Part shown: piece by piece, positions 45,541 through 58,230 of the stretch
Numbering within the stretch: position 1 is the first letter of the stretch
Layout: each line of letters begins with the position of its first letter
DNA from: Polyodon spathula
Lineage: Eukaryota; Chordata; Actinopteri; Acipenseriformes; Polyodontidae
Assembly: GCF_017654505.1 (NCBI RefSeq)
Contig: NC_054540.1
Coordinates: 38,828,017 to 38,892,016, forward strand
Direction: 5' to 3'
DNA: 64,000 bases
The notes under the pieces: model-generated
Told to the model about the DNA's origin: nothing
The model's input: the letters and a program-made list of their open reading frames with translations, nothing else
Databases searched by the model: none
Made by a program: the position numbers and the translations under genes

Positions 45541-45714
45541 AGCTCTTCTGAGTTAGCAATAACACTTTGAAATACAAATGTTTTCCTAGGCATTTCCAAA
45601 AGGTTTTTCGAAGGGCTTCCCTATCGCTGGTTTGTGAGAAAAAGTTTAGCGTCAAATCGGCGTCCGATGGTTTGAAAAAGCTGTCTCGAACTGTTGAAGA
45701 CTTTGTTCAGCGTG

Positions 45715-45719
<5 letters not shown>

Positions 45720-45806
<87 letters not shown>
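45720..45806. repeat. (TG)n(TA)n microsatellite
   Basis: About 18 TG units followed by about 25 TA units, directly next to a short inverted repeat. Confidence 0.95.
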
Positions 45807-45808
<2 letters not shown>

Positions 45809-45814
45809 GTCAAT

Positions 45815-45894
45815 CGAGAGGTAGCCTAAATGAGGTATGGCAGAACAAACACACACACACACACACACACACAACCTCATTTAGGCTACCTCGA
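45815..45894. repeat. Short inverted repeat with (CA)n loop
   Basis: GAGGTAGCCTAAATGAGGT at about 45819-45837 is mirrored by ACCTCATTTAGGCTACCTC at about 45875-45893. The loop holds an ACAC run. The repeat forms a strong hairpin next to the TG/TA array. Confidence 0.85.
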
Positions 45895-47425
45895 TAGGAT
45901 ACCCTGCATAAGATCACGATATTCGATATTATCACGATTCTTTGAATTTTATGTCCATTACATGTCAAATAAAAATGTTTGCAAGTACAAAGTGTGGTAG
46001 AGGCTAAAACACACTTATGCTACAGCATGGAGGAATGTTTGCTGTTTAATTTTAGTTCAATTTTTATATAATACAGAAAATAATGTAATCAAAGTCATTG
46101 CCAGTGACTATATTAAATACAACTGTAAAGAAAGCTTAGTATAAGAGACACTATTTTATGTAGTTCTTATATAAAAAGAGAACTGTTAATGCAGGGATAA
46201 GTGTTAAAAAAAAAAAAAAAAAAAAACAGTCCCACTGGTGTTTCAAAACTTACAGTACTGTAAAACAAAATAACACACACTTCTGAAAGTGTGCTTTTTA
46301 TTACTAATCATAAAAGTAATTGCTGTAATGCTAAACTAGACTAGCCTGATTGATTGATGCGCTAAAAAAATGTTAACTTGAACAGAGTAATGTGTCATTG
46401 AGGAGAGAATCATTACTTCAAATTAATTTTACAAAGTAAGTTCAGCTGATGAAAAATGTATTTCTGGCAACAAACATCTTGTTACTGCAGTACTGAAAAC
46501 ACTGATAACAACTATTAGAACATAATTATGTTTCATCTTAATCTAGCCAAACATATCTGTCAAAACAACGTTGCAGTGCACTTAAATATAAACATAGGGA
46601 ATGTTACGTAATTTTATTCATACCATCATACGAGCATTGATGTTAATTTTGCCAAGTAAATAAATTAGACAAAAGGCTTTTACAACTAAAAATTAGAGCA
46701 GATAGTTAAGCTGCTGAACCGCGTATGTACGCCTTGAACTGTGGAAAAAATAAAAAAAACAACAACTATGCAGCATATGTATGTACTGTATGTTTTTTGT
46801 GCTGAACCTGCAACAGTCAGATGTCCGTTTCCAGCATGAAAGCTAATTGTTTTACACACACAAAATGGTTTACCTCAAAATCCAAGGAATATGTAAACAT
46901 TATTAACAAGTCCACAAAATATATTTTTGTGCCTTGGTGAACTAACGAACGGCAATATCAATAATATGTAAAACAAAAGATCAGCTACAGTAAAAGTAAA
47001 ACTGTTTTCACTGTAACTTACATGCTGTTGCTTCACTTCAGCAAAGAGATTGGGGTGGCTATCTGATAAATGCTTAAATAAATTGGTGGTGTTTCCTCCC
47101 TTGTTTTTATCTTCTTTCAAACACCTCCTACATTTTGGATGACCACCTAAAAGCGGATTGCCACTTTCATTTAATGGATAGCTAAAATAGTTCCACACTA
47201 CACTTGTGGAATTGGCTTTAGAAACCAGCTGTCCACCATGGCGTTACTTGGGCAGTACTGTAATTAAATTTTACGAGAACGTGTGGCGCAGGAAAGTTAG
47301 TTTCTTCCTGTATAAACAAAAAAAAAAAGTTTATATATTTTTCAAAGCACACAATGAAAGTGTTGTTTTGAAGTTTGAAAATAATTATTGTATCGTGATA
47401 TTTCGATATACCGAAATACAGCGGA
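45895..47425 (-). mobile_element. hAT-type DNA transposon relic
   Basis: ATCACGATATTCGATAT near the left end and, reversed, a similar ATCGAAATATCACGATA near 47392-47412 look like inverted subterminal sequences. A BED-finger exon lies near the right end. The catalytic hAT domain is not seen, so the element has lost most of its transposase or is a ZBED-bearing deletion derivative. Confidence 0.55.
47010..47215 (-). pseudogene. BED zinc-finger exon (hAT transposase)
   Basis: Reads SVVWNYFSYPLNESG, then CRRCLKEDKNKGGNTTNL and FKHLSDSHP, the Cys2-His2 arrangement and spacing of a BED finger. A perfect GTAAGT donor follows near 47020, suggesting an exon boundary. The frame upstream, containing a possible ATG near 47240, is shifted. 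BED fingers bind DNA and are the N-terminal domain of hAT transposases and the ZBED genes derived from them. Confidence 0.7.
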
Positions 47426-47769
47426 ACACTAATATGTATGGAGAGAGAGAGACTTCGACGTTTAAGATCCTTTATTAAATCATTGCAATTAAAATCCATT
47501 CAATAACAATAATAAGGTAAAACACAACACAATTAAGTACTTGCTGACTCCAAGGAAACCTCCCCAGGCAATAGCATAAAATCCTAAAAAAACATCATGT
47601 TTTCCTTTAAAAAAATATTTTAACCAAATAAAAGGATCATACAATGTAAATAAAATCAAAAACCCTATATTAAAAAAATCTAAACAGTGCTTTTCCTGTA
47701 AAAATAGATTAAACCCAAAGTAAAAAAAAAAACATTTAAAACAATAAAACTAAATAAAATTAAAAATAG

Positions 47770-50700
47770 AAGTTAAACAACAGCTCTCCCGCCTCACTCA
47801 ATGAGCACAAGGCGTCTCCCACACACCACCTCTTCTGAAAGAACCTCCAAGTTACTGACCATTTTAAAATAATTAAAATCCACCATTACACGGCTAACTA
47901 CTAAAAACCGAAACAGTCTGACAAGATCTGTTAGTCCTGCCTCTAAAATCTTATTTTTCCTGGATTTTAAAATGGCCAATTTTGCCTGCCCTAAAATAAA
48001 GTTAATTAAACACTCCTATTTCTTGTTTTAAAACTATAGGGGAACCCAAAAATAAAAAAAATCTCCTTGTTGAAAGTCAACCCAAGAGCTTGCAGGAGCC
48101 CCTGCAGGAGGTGAAAGAATGACCCCAGCCCTACAGTCACTGAACTTGTGGAACACTGTTGCTGGGGTCTACTCTGTGGAGGAACCTGCCCATGGACAGC
48201 ACAGTGAAGGATCCTCCACTGCAGATCCCCTGCTCTCTTGGTGAGGGGCTGTTTATACAACACTCTCCATACTGGCTCACTCTCTTCCGCTACCTGTAAA
48301 TGGCTTCTCTATTTTGTGTCTACAGTCCCTTGTAGCTGTTTGGACTGGACTGTTTTAACATGCAGCTCATACAGTTTTTTTCCCCTCTGCTGTGTGGAGA
48401 GCTATATTTTTAACTCCACATTTTCTCTATTCTCGCTCCATCCCTGCCCTCTTCCTCACCTAAACCTGGGGATAAAATAAAAAACTGTAGGGAAAAAGGA
48501 GTCCCCTCCCTGATCCAACCCCCCAGCTAGACCCTCCCCAAAGCCTCCTTGAGCTTCGGGGAGAGAGAGTTCTTCAGCTCATTTATCATTCTTTCAGTCA
48601 GCCTCTTCGAGCGCCAGCCCACTGCCTGGTCAGCTGAGCCGCTGAGATCCAACAGGAGTGGCCTGACTCAATCAAATAAACCAGTCGGGTTACACCGACC
48701 TTAACAAAACTGGCACATAGCACCCCCGATTGAAAAAACTGAATGGGTAAAAGGGGATTAAAGATCTAAGACTGCCCTGTCACTGACCCCTCCTCCCTCT
48801 CCACTCTGACTGACACATTTAAAAAATATTCACATAAAAGGAGGGGAGACCTCTCTTCTCTAACCTGACAAAATCAATTAAAAACAAGTTCCGATCTAGC
48901 CCCATTCCTCCTACTCTTTTCAGAAAATAAAAGGCTATCTCTCTCCAGTGAGCACCTTCCTCAGTGTACAGGAGCCTTTTCACTGCCTGGAGTCTGAACG
49001 CTGCCACCCTGCTGGCAATGCTGACCAGGCCTTGCCCCCCATCATCAGTAGGGAGGTACAGAACTGCCGGCCTCAGCCAGTGTCTCCTGCTCCAGAAAAA
49101 ATTCAGCAATATTCTCTGAATCTCCTCCACCATTCCCTGTGGAGGGTCCAGACATGCCAGCTTGTGCCATAACATGGAGGCCACCAAATTATTGATGACT
49201 AGGACCCTTCCCTTGAATGACAGCTGAGCCAACAGCCCCTGCCAGCTGTGTAGTCGCCCCTTCACCTTATCCACCAGGCCCTTCCAGTTCCTCTGCATGA
49301 ACAGCTCTATCCCAAAGAACACCCCCAGCACTTTAATCCCAGCCCTGTCCCACTACAGGGCCTGAGGCAGTGTGCCTCCCCCCCCCCCCCCCCCCCCGCC
49401 CCACTGACTGACAGGAAGGTGTTGCATTTTGCTCAGTCTATCCATGCTGACGATGCTTTCTGAAACACTGCCAAGCTCTACTTCAGGGCCTGGGCGACCC
49501 CATCAATGCACACAAACACGATCACATCATCAGCTTAGGCTGATACTTTCACAGAGACAGGGACGAGTGAGGCAGGCAATGCCCAGCAAGACAACCTGCC
49601 CCTCAGAAGGTGCAACAGTGGCTCTATACTCAACAAATACAGCTTGCCAGACAGACAGCAGCCCTGTCTAATGCCCCTGCTCACCGAGAAATGTTTGCTC
49701 AACCCATTATTAATCTTTAAAACACTAAAGGCATTAGAGTATAAAAGCTCTATGTAAGAGAAAAAACAGGGCCAAACCCAAAGGGTTTCAGAACTTTCAC
49801 AAGGTAGATGTGGTCGACCCTATCAAAAGCCTTCTCTTGATCAAAGGAGACCAATCCCACATTAAAACGACATGTTTCACTCAAAGTTAAAAAATCCCTA
49901 ATTAAAAACACGTTATCAAAAATAGATCTTCCAAGGTTACAATAACTTTTATCTTTGTGTATTACTGTACTTATACATTTTTTAAGCCTATTTGCTCGAC
50001 ACTTGGAAATTATTTCAGAATTAACACATAACAGCGAAACAGGTCTCCGGTTCTTTAAAAGGCAGAGGTCTCTTTTCTTGGGCAGCAGTGTGATCACTGC
50101 CCTGTGGCAGCTGAGAGGCAGCTCTATTTTTCTCCAGACTCTCCTTTAGCACCTGGAAGAAGTCCTCCCCGATTACCAGCCAGAAATGTTTGAAAAACTC
50201 AGCGGAGAGGCCATTTATCCCAGGCGCCTTTCCACTAGAGAGCTGTGTCATTGCAGCGGTCAGTTCCTTGACGGTGAGCTTTGTGTCCAGTCCACTTCTG
50301 CTCCTCCTTACTCAGGCTGGGTAGATCCTGGAGCAGGGTCTCATCGGGATCACACTGTTCTTTCGCAAACAACTGCTTGTAGAATTGCACAGCCGCCTCA
50401 CTGATCTCTCTGCTGTGTAGTTCGCTGCTGCAGGGCGTCTGCACACACCTCAGCTGCTGGCTACATGTTCTCTTCTTCTCCAAGCCAAAGAAGAAAGACG
50501 TGGGAGCTCAACTCCACGAAACGAGAGTGCACAAACTCCCTGACTGCTTTGTCCAGTGACCTGGTTACCTACAGAGTGTACTGCTGACAAAAAATTTGAA
50601 TTTCTTTTTTTCCAATGTCCCACCACTGCCTTGAATCTTGATAAATGTTTCTTTGTTTTTGCCAGACTTTCCAAGCCTCTTTAAAAATATTTCCAAATTT

Positions 50701-51000
50701 GCAGTCTTTTAATAATTGAATGTTAACATGCCAATAAGAAGATATGTGCCCTTCAGTTGGAATAAGTACATTAACAGGCAATGGCAGTCCGATAGACTAT
50801 TGGGAATGATACTTGACTGAACACACACTGACCTCCCCACTCTGACAGCCAGACCGCCTCATTCTCCTGCTCAATGTGCGTCTCCTGCAACGTCACAACC
50901 CCAGCCCTTTTCTGCTTTAAAAAATCAAATAACTACTCTTTTAAAAGACTGTCTACAACCATTAACGTTAAAAGAAGTAAAAATAGACTTTTCCATGGCA
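47770..51000 (-). mobile_element. Tx1-like LINE (L1 superfamily) relic
   Basis: A degraded ORF2 spread over about 3.2 kb on the minus strand. An endonuclease start (FNVNGCR) near 50960 is followed by a large internal deletion, then the reverse transcriptase and C-terminal region down to 47794. A C run at 49381-49397 interrupts the sequence. The 5' end meets the second CR1-like copy. Confidence 0.8.
47794..50483 (-). pseudogene. Tx1-like ORF2 (reverse transcriptase), decayed
   Basis: In protein order: AVQFYKQLFAKEQCDPDETL (50235-50483), SSGKAPGINGLSAEFFKHFW (50021-50251), LLPKKRDLCLLKNRRPVSLL and SFDQEKAFDRVDH (RT motif A, 49750-50097), the thumb/connection block WQGLLAQLSFKGRVLVINNL and WSRRHWLRPAVLYLP (48819-49331), KRAGDLQWRILHCAV (48006-48263), and the C-terminal KSRKNKILEAG (47794-47979). 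Frames change repeatedly and the YADD-bearing segment is not readable, so it is long dead. Confidence 0.8.
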
Positions 51001-51331
51001 GCTAAAATGTCTAAGACCATCAAGTTAAAACAAACACTAAAAAATAAAAATAAAACTTGTATTATTAAACTTGTATTACTCTTCTACTGATCTAGCTCTT
51101 CAAGCATGGATTTCACTCTCCACAGCTTCAGCCTCAGCCTCAGCCTCAGCCTTAGTACCTCCTGTCTTACTACCTATCTCATAGTCAGACTGGGGCTGTT
51201 CTGTACTGCTTTCTTCCTCCAGGCAATGTGGCACAGCTGCCAGGGAAGACGTCAGCTCCTCTTCTGGCATCAGTTGGGGATTGCCTCCGATCTTTGCAAC
51301 TTATGAAAAAATAACATAAATACGTCTTATA

Positions 51332-53440
51332 CACAATGAGAACATAAGAAAGTTTACAAACGAGAGGAGGCCGTGCGACCTATCTTGTTCGTTTGGTTGT
51401 TAGCCGCTTATAGATCCCAGAATCTATAAAAGGAGCTTGAAGGATCCCAGAGTGTCAGCTTCAACAACATTACTGGGGAGTTGGTTCCAGACCCTCACAA
51501 TTCTCTGTGTAAAAAAGTACCTCCTATTTTCTGTTTTGAATGCCCCTTTGTCTAATCTCTATTTGTGACCACTGGTCCTTGTTTCTTTTTTCATATCAAA
51601 AAAGTCCCACGGGTCGATATTGTCAATATAGAATAGAACTTTGAATGGTTGAATCAGGTTGCCGCATAATCTTCTTTGTTCAAGACTGAATAGATTCAAT
51701 TCTTTTAGCCTGTCTGCATATGACATGTTTTTTAAACCCAGAATAATTCTGGTCCCTCTTCTTTACATTCTTTTTAGAGCAGCAATATCCTTTTTGTAGC
51801 AAGGTGGCCAGAACTGAACACAATATTCAAGATGAGGTCTTACTAATGCATTGTACAGTTTTAACATTACTTCCCTTGATTTAAATTCAACACTTTTCTC
51901 AATATATCCGAGCATCTAGTTGGCCTTTTTTATAGCTTCCCCACATTGTCTAGATGAAGACATTTCTTAGTCAACAAAAACTCCTAGGCCTTTTTCATAG
52001 ATTCATTCTTCAATTTCAGTATCTACCATATGATATTTATAATGCACATTTTTAAGTCTCTGTGCAGTACCTTACACTTTTCTCTATTAAATATCATTTG
52101 CCATGTGTCTCCCCAGTTCTGAATGCTGTCTAGACCATTTTGAATGACCTTTGCAACAGTGTTTGACACTCCTCCTATTTTTGTGTCGTCTGCAAATTTA
52201 ACAAGTTTGCTTACTATACAAGAATCTAAATCATTAATGTATTAATCCCTATGGTACTCCACTAGTTACCTCACTCCATTTTGAGGTTTCACCTCTAATC
52301 AGTACTTTATGTTTTCTACATGTTAACCACTCCCTAATCCATGTACATGTGTTTCCTTGAATCCCTACTGCATTCAGTTTGAGAATTAATCTTTTATGCA
52401 GGACTTTGTCAAAAGCTTTCTGAAAATCTAAATAAACTATGACATATACTTTGCAATTATCCATTATCGATGGTGCATCCTCAGAAAAATCAAGCAGGTT
52501 AGTTAGACACGATCTACCTTTTCTAAAACCACGTTGAATGTCTCCCAGGATACTGTTACCATATAGGTAATTTTCCATTCTGGATCTTATTATAGTTTTC
52601 ATAAGTTTGCATATAATAGAAGTCAGGCTTATTGTTCTGTAGTTACCTGGTTCAGTTTTGTTTCCCTTTCTGTGGATCGATATTACATTTGCAATTTTCC
52701 AGTCTGTCAGTACATCTCCTGTGTCAAGAGACTGTTGCATGATCTTGGTTAGCGGTTTGTAAATAACTTCTTTCATTTCTTTGAGAACTATTGGGAGGAT
52801 CTCATCCGGCCCAGGGGATTTGTTTATTTTAAGAGCTCCTAGTCCCTTTAACACTTCTGCCTCGGTTATGCTAAAGTTATTTAAACTGGATAGGAACTGG
52901 TTGACATGTGGGGCATGTTGTCCGTATCCTCCTTCGTAAAAAATGTTAGACATTTAATCTCCTTTTTGAATGTTCTCTTGCTGTTGTAATATGGGAAAAA
53001 CATTTTGGAATTGGTTTTCGGTAATGTTCATTTCTATTTCTCTCTTGGCCTTTCTAACTTCCTTTTGCAGTTCCGTGAACCCTTTCTGTGTACTTTGTTT
53101 TTGGCCCCTTTTAAACGTTCTGTAAAGTGCCTTTTTTCGCGGAATATTTTTTTTAATTGATCTATTAAACCATTTTGGCAATTTCGTTTTAGATTTAAAT
53201 TTGTCTACTTTTGGGATGTAATTGTTTTGCACCTCTAGTATTACATTTTTAAAAAACAGCCATCCTTTTTCTGTGGATGTTTTCTCTATTTTACTTTAAA
53301 TCTACTTCTGTTAGTCTCTGTTTCATACCTTCATAGTTTGCCTTTCTAAAATTGTAAACCTTAGCTTTAGTCATTACTTTTTAGGTTTTAAAAAGCATTT
53401 CAAATGAGACCATGTTGTTGTCTGAGTTTGTTTGATATCC
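51332..53440 (-). mobile_element. CR1-like LINE, copy 2
   Basis: The same family as 1858-3465 but longer at both ends. The 3' end begins with GAACATAAGAAAGTTTACAA and GAGGAGGCCGTGCGACC, the family's conserved 3' tail. It reads further upstream into the linker before the reverse transcriptase. Confidence 0.88.
51560..53232 (-). pseudogene. CR1-like reverse transcriptase, copy 2
   Basis: 52249-52953 is open for 234 codons and includes KSPGPDEILPIVLKEM, YRTISLTSIICK (RT block 1) and LDFQKAFDKV (motif A), ending at GVP of motif B, where a deletion removes the rest of PQGS. 52954-53232 covers the linker with FNRSIKKNIPRKKALYR. The FADD motif lies in the deletion-damaged region near 52200 and is not preserved as an open frame. 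Confidence 0.83.
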
Positions 53441-54049
53441 ACACCATTTATTTTAAACAATTTATTTATGTTTTAAAACAGCACATTGCAGAAAAACAAA
53501 ATTACCATGGTTTGAACTTGCAACATGATATCCTTGAAGAGCACACAGCCTTAGCCTGCTGCGCCACTGGGCAGTTGTGGAAATGCATTAGTTTTTTAAG
53601 CTTACATCCATGCCTGAACAGTTTTTGCTGAAAAGAAGGTTCTGCTCGATTCTGGAAGTGCTCGATTTCCTGTTTGAAAATATCTAGCTTCCTGTTTAGT
53701 AGATACAATAGAATGAAATTCAACACAACAGTAGCATGAAGCTTCCTTGTCTAAATCTTTGATCTCTGATAAATTCTAGTTCCTTGTTTAATTAAAAATA
53801 AAGGAATAATTTATTAGGTATAAACAAATCATTTTCAAAAATGCATAGAGAAATAAATATATTTAGAAATCTTTTTTTTAATAAATAAATGTAGAAATTA
53901 ATGTTTATTTTATAAATTTATAAATAAATTAATCAATAGCAAGCCAGAAAAATGTCATATTAATTGATTTGGCTGATGTTTTTATCCAGAGCAATTGACA
54001 TTTCTACGCCTCTACAAAAAGTATGTTTCATGTAAAAGAAAGAAAAAAA

Positions 54050-54268
54050 AGTAGCATATGTGGAGTAGTGGTTACAGGATTGTGCTCTTGATTAGAAGGT
54101 CATAAGTTCCATCCCACGTAGGGGACACACTGCTGCTTTATCTAGATTAGTCCAGTAAAAAACACCACTGTATAAATGAGTAACTGTATGTAAAAAAAAA
54201 AAAAAAAAAAAAAATTGTAAGTCAGCCTGGATAAGGATGTCTACTAAGAAATAAAATAATAATTTCCA
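54050..54268 (+). mobile_element. tRNA-derived SINE, near full length
   Basis: The head has GGAGTAGTGGTTACAGGATT (A box) and AGGTCATAAGTTCCATCCC (B-box region), then GGGGACACACTGCTGCTTTA, a poly(A)-type insertion, and the tail GTAAGTCAGCCTGGATAAGG plus TCTACTAAGAAATAAA, like the LINE-derived tail of fish V-SINE/HE1-type families. Transcription would be by RNA polymerase III from the internal promoter. Confidence 0.7.
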
Positions 54269-55137
54269 GGCCTAGATGGGATTCTGCCTGGCAATACCAG
54301 TACTTCAAACTTTTCTTCGGATATTTACTCAGTGGTATACGTCAAGGGTATATGTAGGTAAACAGTGTTTACCCACTTTGAACTTGGGCAATATATCATT
54401 TACCCCCGTCTCATGTAAGGAATACAGAGATTACTCACTTCTACTCTCCTGTGATGTGCAAATCCTGTGTTAAAAACAATATGTTTTAACTGTGAGCGTC
54501 TGTGTTCAGAGAATGTGAGCGGAGTGAAGCGGTGACAATTCCGCTCACTGCTCATAATGTCCTTCGCTCTTTCTTTGCTCCTAAGTAAATAAACTAGCTG
54601 TTTTTCCCTCATCATGTTGCTGATTGCAGATGAAAAGATGTAATGTACATTCAGAAAGGAATACCATTTATTTGTCCTTATTAATCGTATACCTTGACTC
54701 AAGTAAAAAAATAAATAAACCCACCTATGACCAGCAAAGAAAAACCACCAACATAAAGTGCTCTGAGAAGTTATCTATCTGATGCTTTCTCATTATTATT
54801 GTTTGATACAGAAAAAATGTGTACATTTCAAACTTTGCATATGATTCGTATCAAATTAGCTCCATACAGGACTTACTTGTATCTGAATATCTCATAGGGA
54901 GCTCAACACAAACCATGAACACATATGAGTGAGTCAACAGGGCTAACGGACCACCCTGTAATAGTGTATGAACTATCCTTAAGAGTGACGAAAATATAAA
55001 CCATGTTCACAGCGCTGTATGGTGCATAACCATAGAACTGTATAAGAACTAACCGCAGACAGATGGACACACACACACGAATGATGTTTCTCACATTTTC
55101 ATATGGCACAAATGCAGCAGGATTATATATATATACA

Positions 55138-56716
55138 CAGTGCCGTGAAAAAGTATTTGCCCCGTCTGATTTTATACATTTTTTCACATTTTTCACATTT
55201 AATTTGATCAGATCTTTTTGTGGGTTGTAGTAGTATATAGAAGGGGTCTGAGAGAAAAAATGACACCAAAGTTTGGTGCTTCTTTCATTTGTTTAGTGTG
55301 CAAGGTAATCAAACATGCAATCTTCAGGTGTGAAAAAGTTATTGCCCCCCTAGTTAACTCAACCCAATTAATGGTATAGTTAGGGTCAGCTGTTTGAATA
55401 CTTTGGTTAACAATCAGGCCTGAGCTGGGCTAGCCCTGCCCAATATAAATCTGACTAACTTTGGCCCTTACCATCAGAGTGAAGTTGTCAGCACACAGGT
55501 CCTAGAGGTACATCGTGCCACGATCAAAAGAAATTCCTGAAGACCTCCAGAAAAAAAAAAGTTGTTGATGCCTATCAGTCTGGAAAGGATTACAAAGCAA
55601 TTTTTAAGGCTCTGGGGCTCCACCAAACCACAGTCGGAGACATATTGTCCAAATGGAGAAAGTTTGGGACAGTAGTGAATCTTCCCAGGAGTGGCCGTCC
55701 TGCCAAAACCTCTACAAGAGCAAGACGTGAAATCATCCACAAAGAATCCTAGAAAAACATACAAGGATCTACAGGCCTCTCTTTACTCGGCTAAGGTCAG
55801 TGTTCATGACTCCACCATCAGAAAGACAATGGGCAAAAATGGATTTCATGGCAAAGTAGCAAGGCGGAAAGCACTGCTCACGAAGAAGAACATGAATGCT
55901 CGTCACAAGTTTGCCAAAAAGCACCTGGATGATCCTCAAGAGTTCTGGAACAATGTTCTATGGACAGATGAGTCAAAAGTGGAACTTTTTGGCCAACATG
56001 GGCCCCTTTTTGTATGACGAAAACCAAACACTGCATTCCACAGTAAGAACGTCACACCAGTGGTCAAGCATGATGGTGGTAGTGTCATGATTTGGGGATG
56101 CTTTGCTGCATCAGGACCTGGATTACTTGCCATCACTGAAGGAACCATGAATTCTCCTCTGTATCAGAGAATTCTACAGGAGAATGTCAGGCCATCGGTC
56201 CATGAGCTGAAGCTGAAGTGCAGCTGGGTCATGCAGCAAGACAATGATCCAAAACACACCAGCAAGTCTACATCAGAATGGTTGAAGAACAAGAAATAAT
56301 TTAAAGTTTTGGAATGGCCTAGTCAAAGTCCAGGCCTAAACCCCACTGAGATGTTGTGGCAGAACCTGAAACTAGCAATTTATGCTCGAAAACCCACAAA
56401 TGTCACTGAGTTGAAGCATTTCTGCATGAACGAGTGGGCCAAAATTCCTCCACAGCGCTGTGAGAGACTGATCAATAACTACAGGAAGAGTTTGGCTGCA
56501 GGTATTGCTGCTAAAGGTGGTGTAACCAGTTGTTGAGTCTAAGGGGGCAATGGGTGTTGCATAACTTTCTTTAATAAATAAATGAAATAAGTATCAAAAT
56601 GTTGTGTTATTTGTTCACTCAGTGTTCCTTTTATCTAATATTAGATTTTGGTTGAAGATCTGATAACATTCAGTGTCAAAAATATGCAAAAACAGGGGGC
56701 AAATACTTTTTCACGG

Positions 56717-56721
<5 letters not shown>
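55138..56721 (+). mobile_element. Tc1/mariner element D, nearly complete
   Basis: Inverted terminal repeats CAGTGCCGTGAAAAAGTATT and, at the right, AATACTTTTTCACGGTACTG are almost perfect. It lies inside the TG/TA array of composite repeat copy 2, with TA at the left junction. It is the best preserved of the four Tc1 copies. Confidence 0.93.
55510..56534 (+). pseudogene. Tc1 transposase of element D
   Basis: The helix-turn-helix part reads SGKDYKAIFKALGLHQTTV and a GRPAKTS-like GRP box near 55690. After a frameshift near 55735 the catalytic part lies in one frame from 55691 to 56534: LWTDESKVELFG (first D) near 55960, QQDNDPKHTSK (second D) near 56235, and PSQSPGLNPTEMLWQNLK (third residue, E) near 56315, giving the DD34E pattern. 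In-frame stops at 56015-56017 and 56297-56299 break it. The expected start codon before PRSKEIPEDL reads GTG. Confidence 0.88.

Positions 56722-56805
<84 letters not shown>
56720..56805. repeat. (TG)n(TA)n microsatellite
   Basis: About 27 TG units then about 15 TA units, directly at the right end of Tc1 element D. Confidence 0.95.
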
Positions 56806-56810
<5 letters not shown>

Positions 56811-57230
56811 GTTTAGATGCAAAATGCTATATACACTGTTCGCACCAAAACTAAGCTAAAAGCAGGATCATTCATCTCACAGTGCTTACTTTCTGATGTT
56901 CAATGTCCTTTGTCCTCAAAACACGACATACACCACGTTAAATACAACTCAAATGATTGTTTCTTTGCATAAAGCGCTATACGCCAGGCTTCTAATTTAG
57001 CAAAATGTGACATATCCACTGAGTCAATTGGCATGCAGTATCACAGTTTAATCTTTTAAATTGTGACTTTATGATTAAATGATGGAATAATTAAAAAAAA
57101 AATGCAACAAAGTCAATTTTCTAACGTGGTGTAGCAATGGTGAATAAACATTCACAAATAATGCTTAGATAACTGTCACTCGATCGGAACTGTGAGACAT
57201 CTCTTCATCTCCCTTGCAATGCCAACCCCA

Positions 57231-57775
57231 CTTAATGTTGTTTTACATTTGTGTTCTCCATCTGTGCGAGTTGCTAAGTGTATCATTTTGATTTACTAAA
57301 ATCTGTTGCATCTTTAGAAGTAAGTATAAAGTCATTTTACAAAAATGTGGAGATTTATACTTGGTTACGACCCTGATTAAAGATGTCATTAGCCAAGGTG
57401 GCTGGTTCTAATAAGAAAGTCAAACAATAGGACATAAAAGTGCCTAATTGTGGTTTGAAACTGGAAAATAAGTGGTTACCATGCACAGGCATGATGGAAA
57501 ATACTGTAAAGTGACTGCATCTGTTTTTTATAACTCTTTTGTCCAAAATCCATGGCCGAATATATATTTAAGAAAAATAAAACTATGCTCAGTTCTTCTC
57601 AGTGCTGTAAAGGAGCAGGCTGGAAACTTCCGCTCAAGGAACTACACCGCTCCGCTCCTCTGCTCCAAATACAACTGGCTCGCTCCACTACGCTCAAACT
57701 CTGGTGTTCCTGCGCATGAGACTGACAGCTGAGACCTCGGTCAGAACTGTGGCGCGAGTAGGGGGACGTGGCCAC
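57231..57775. other. No gene identified
   Basis: Short frames only. The segment 57600-57720 is GC-richer, with repeated GCTC motifs (CGCTCC, TCGCTCC), and does not match anything I recognise. Confidence 0.4.
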
Positions 57776-57970
57776 TGGACAGTGTGTTCTTTGTGTGCGT
57801 GTGTGTGTGTCTCTTCTTGCTGTAGGTGCTACTGGAAAATAGGTGCATGCAAATGATGCACTCATTGAAGTCAAACCATGGCCAAGAAAAGCAAAGGACA
57901 TGGATATGGCCTTTTATGAAGAAAGCAAATGCTTTACAAATGCCTTCAATTGGCCTATGTTCATAACACC
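57776..57970 (+). pseudogene. Helitron USP domain tail, second copy
   Basis: Closely matches 11085-11236 of the first Helitron: GTGCTACTGGAAAAT, then CTCATTGAAGTCAAAC, CTTTTATGAAGA and ATTGGCCTATGTTCATAACA. Its start is widened by a GT expansion, and there is a 12-bp duplication of the GATGCACTC segment. It ends exactly where a family A LTR begins. Confidence 0.75.
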
Positions 57971-57971
57971 T

Positions 57972-58189
57972 TGTCACAAAGACGGCCGCAGTCGGTGACA
58001 ACAGACCAGAAACAGGAACTGACTCACAACACAGGTTTTGGAATGGTGAATGCGCCGATGCACAGTTTAATAATTAAACAGACAGAAAATAAAAGGTTTG
58101 TAACAAAAACAGCACGGCACGTGAGGCCAAAATTAATAGACAAACAAATCGAATAGGCACTGACAAAAACAGGGTGGACTCTCTGTCTC

Positions 58190-58230
<41 letters not shown>

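Larger units (their letters stand above)
53480..57230 (-). repeat. Composite interspersed repeat, copy 2 (inverted)
   Basis: Reverse-complement counterpart of 21130-22730. Relative to copy 1 it is split twice: by about 630 bp at 54150-54780 and by Tc1 element D at 55138-56721. Confidence 0.8.

Noticed and set aside
46860..47215. Host ZBED gene
   Set aside because: Only one BED exon is seen, with a shifted upstream frame and transposon-like flanks; a domesticated gene would need an intact catalytic-like region.
47206..47499. Short overlapping frames at the hAT right end
   Set aside because: Frames on both strands lack any domain and coincide with terminal sequence of the element.
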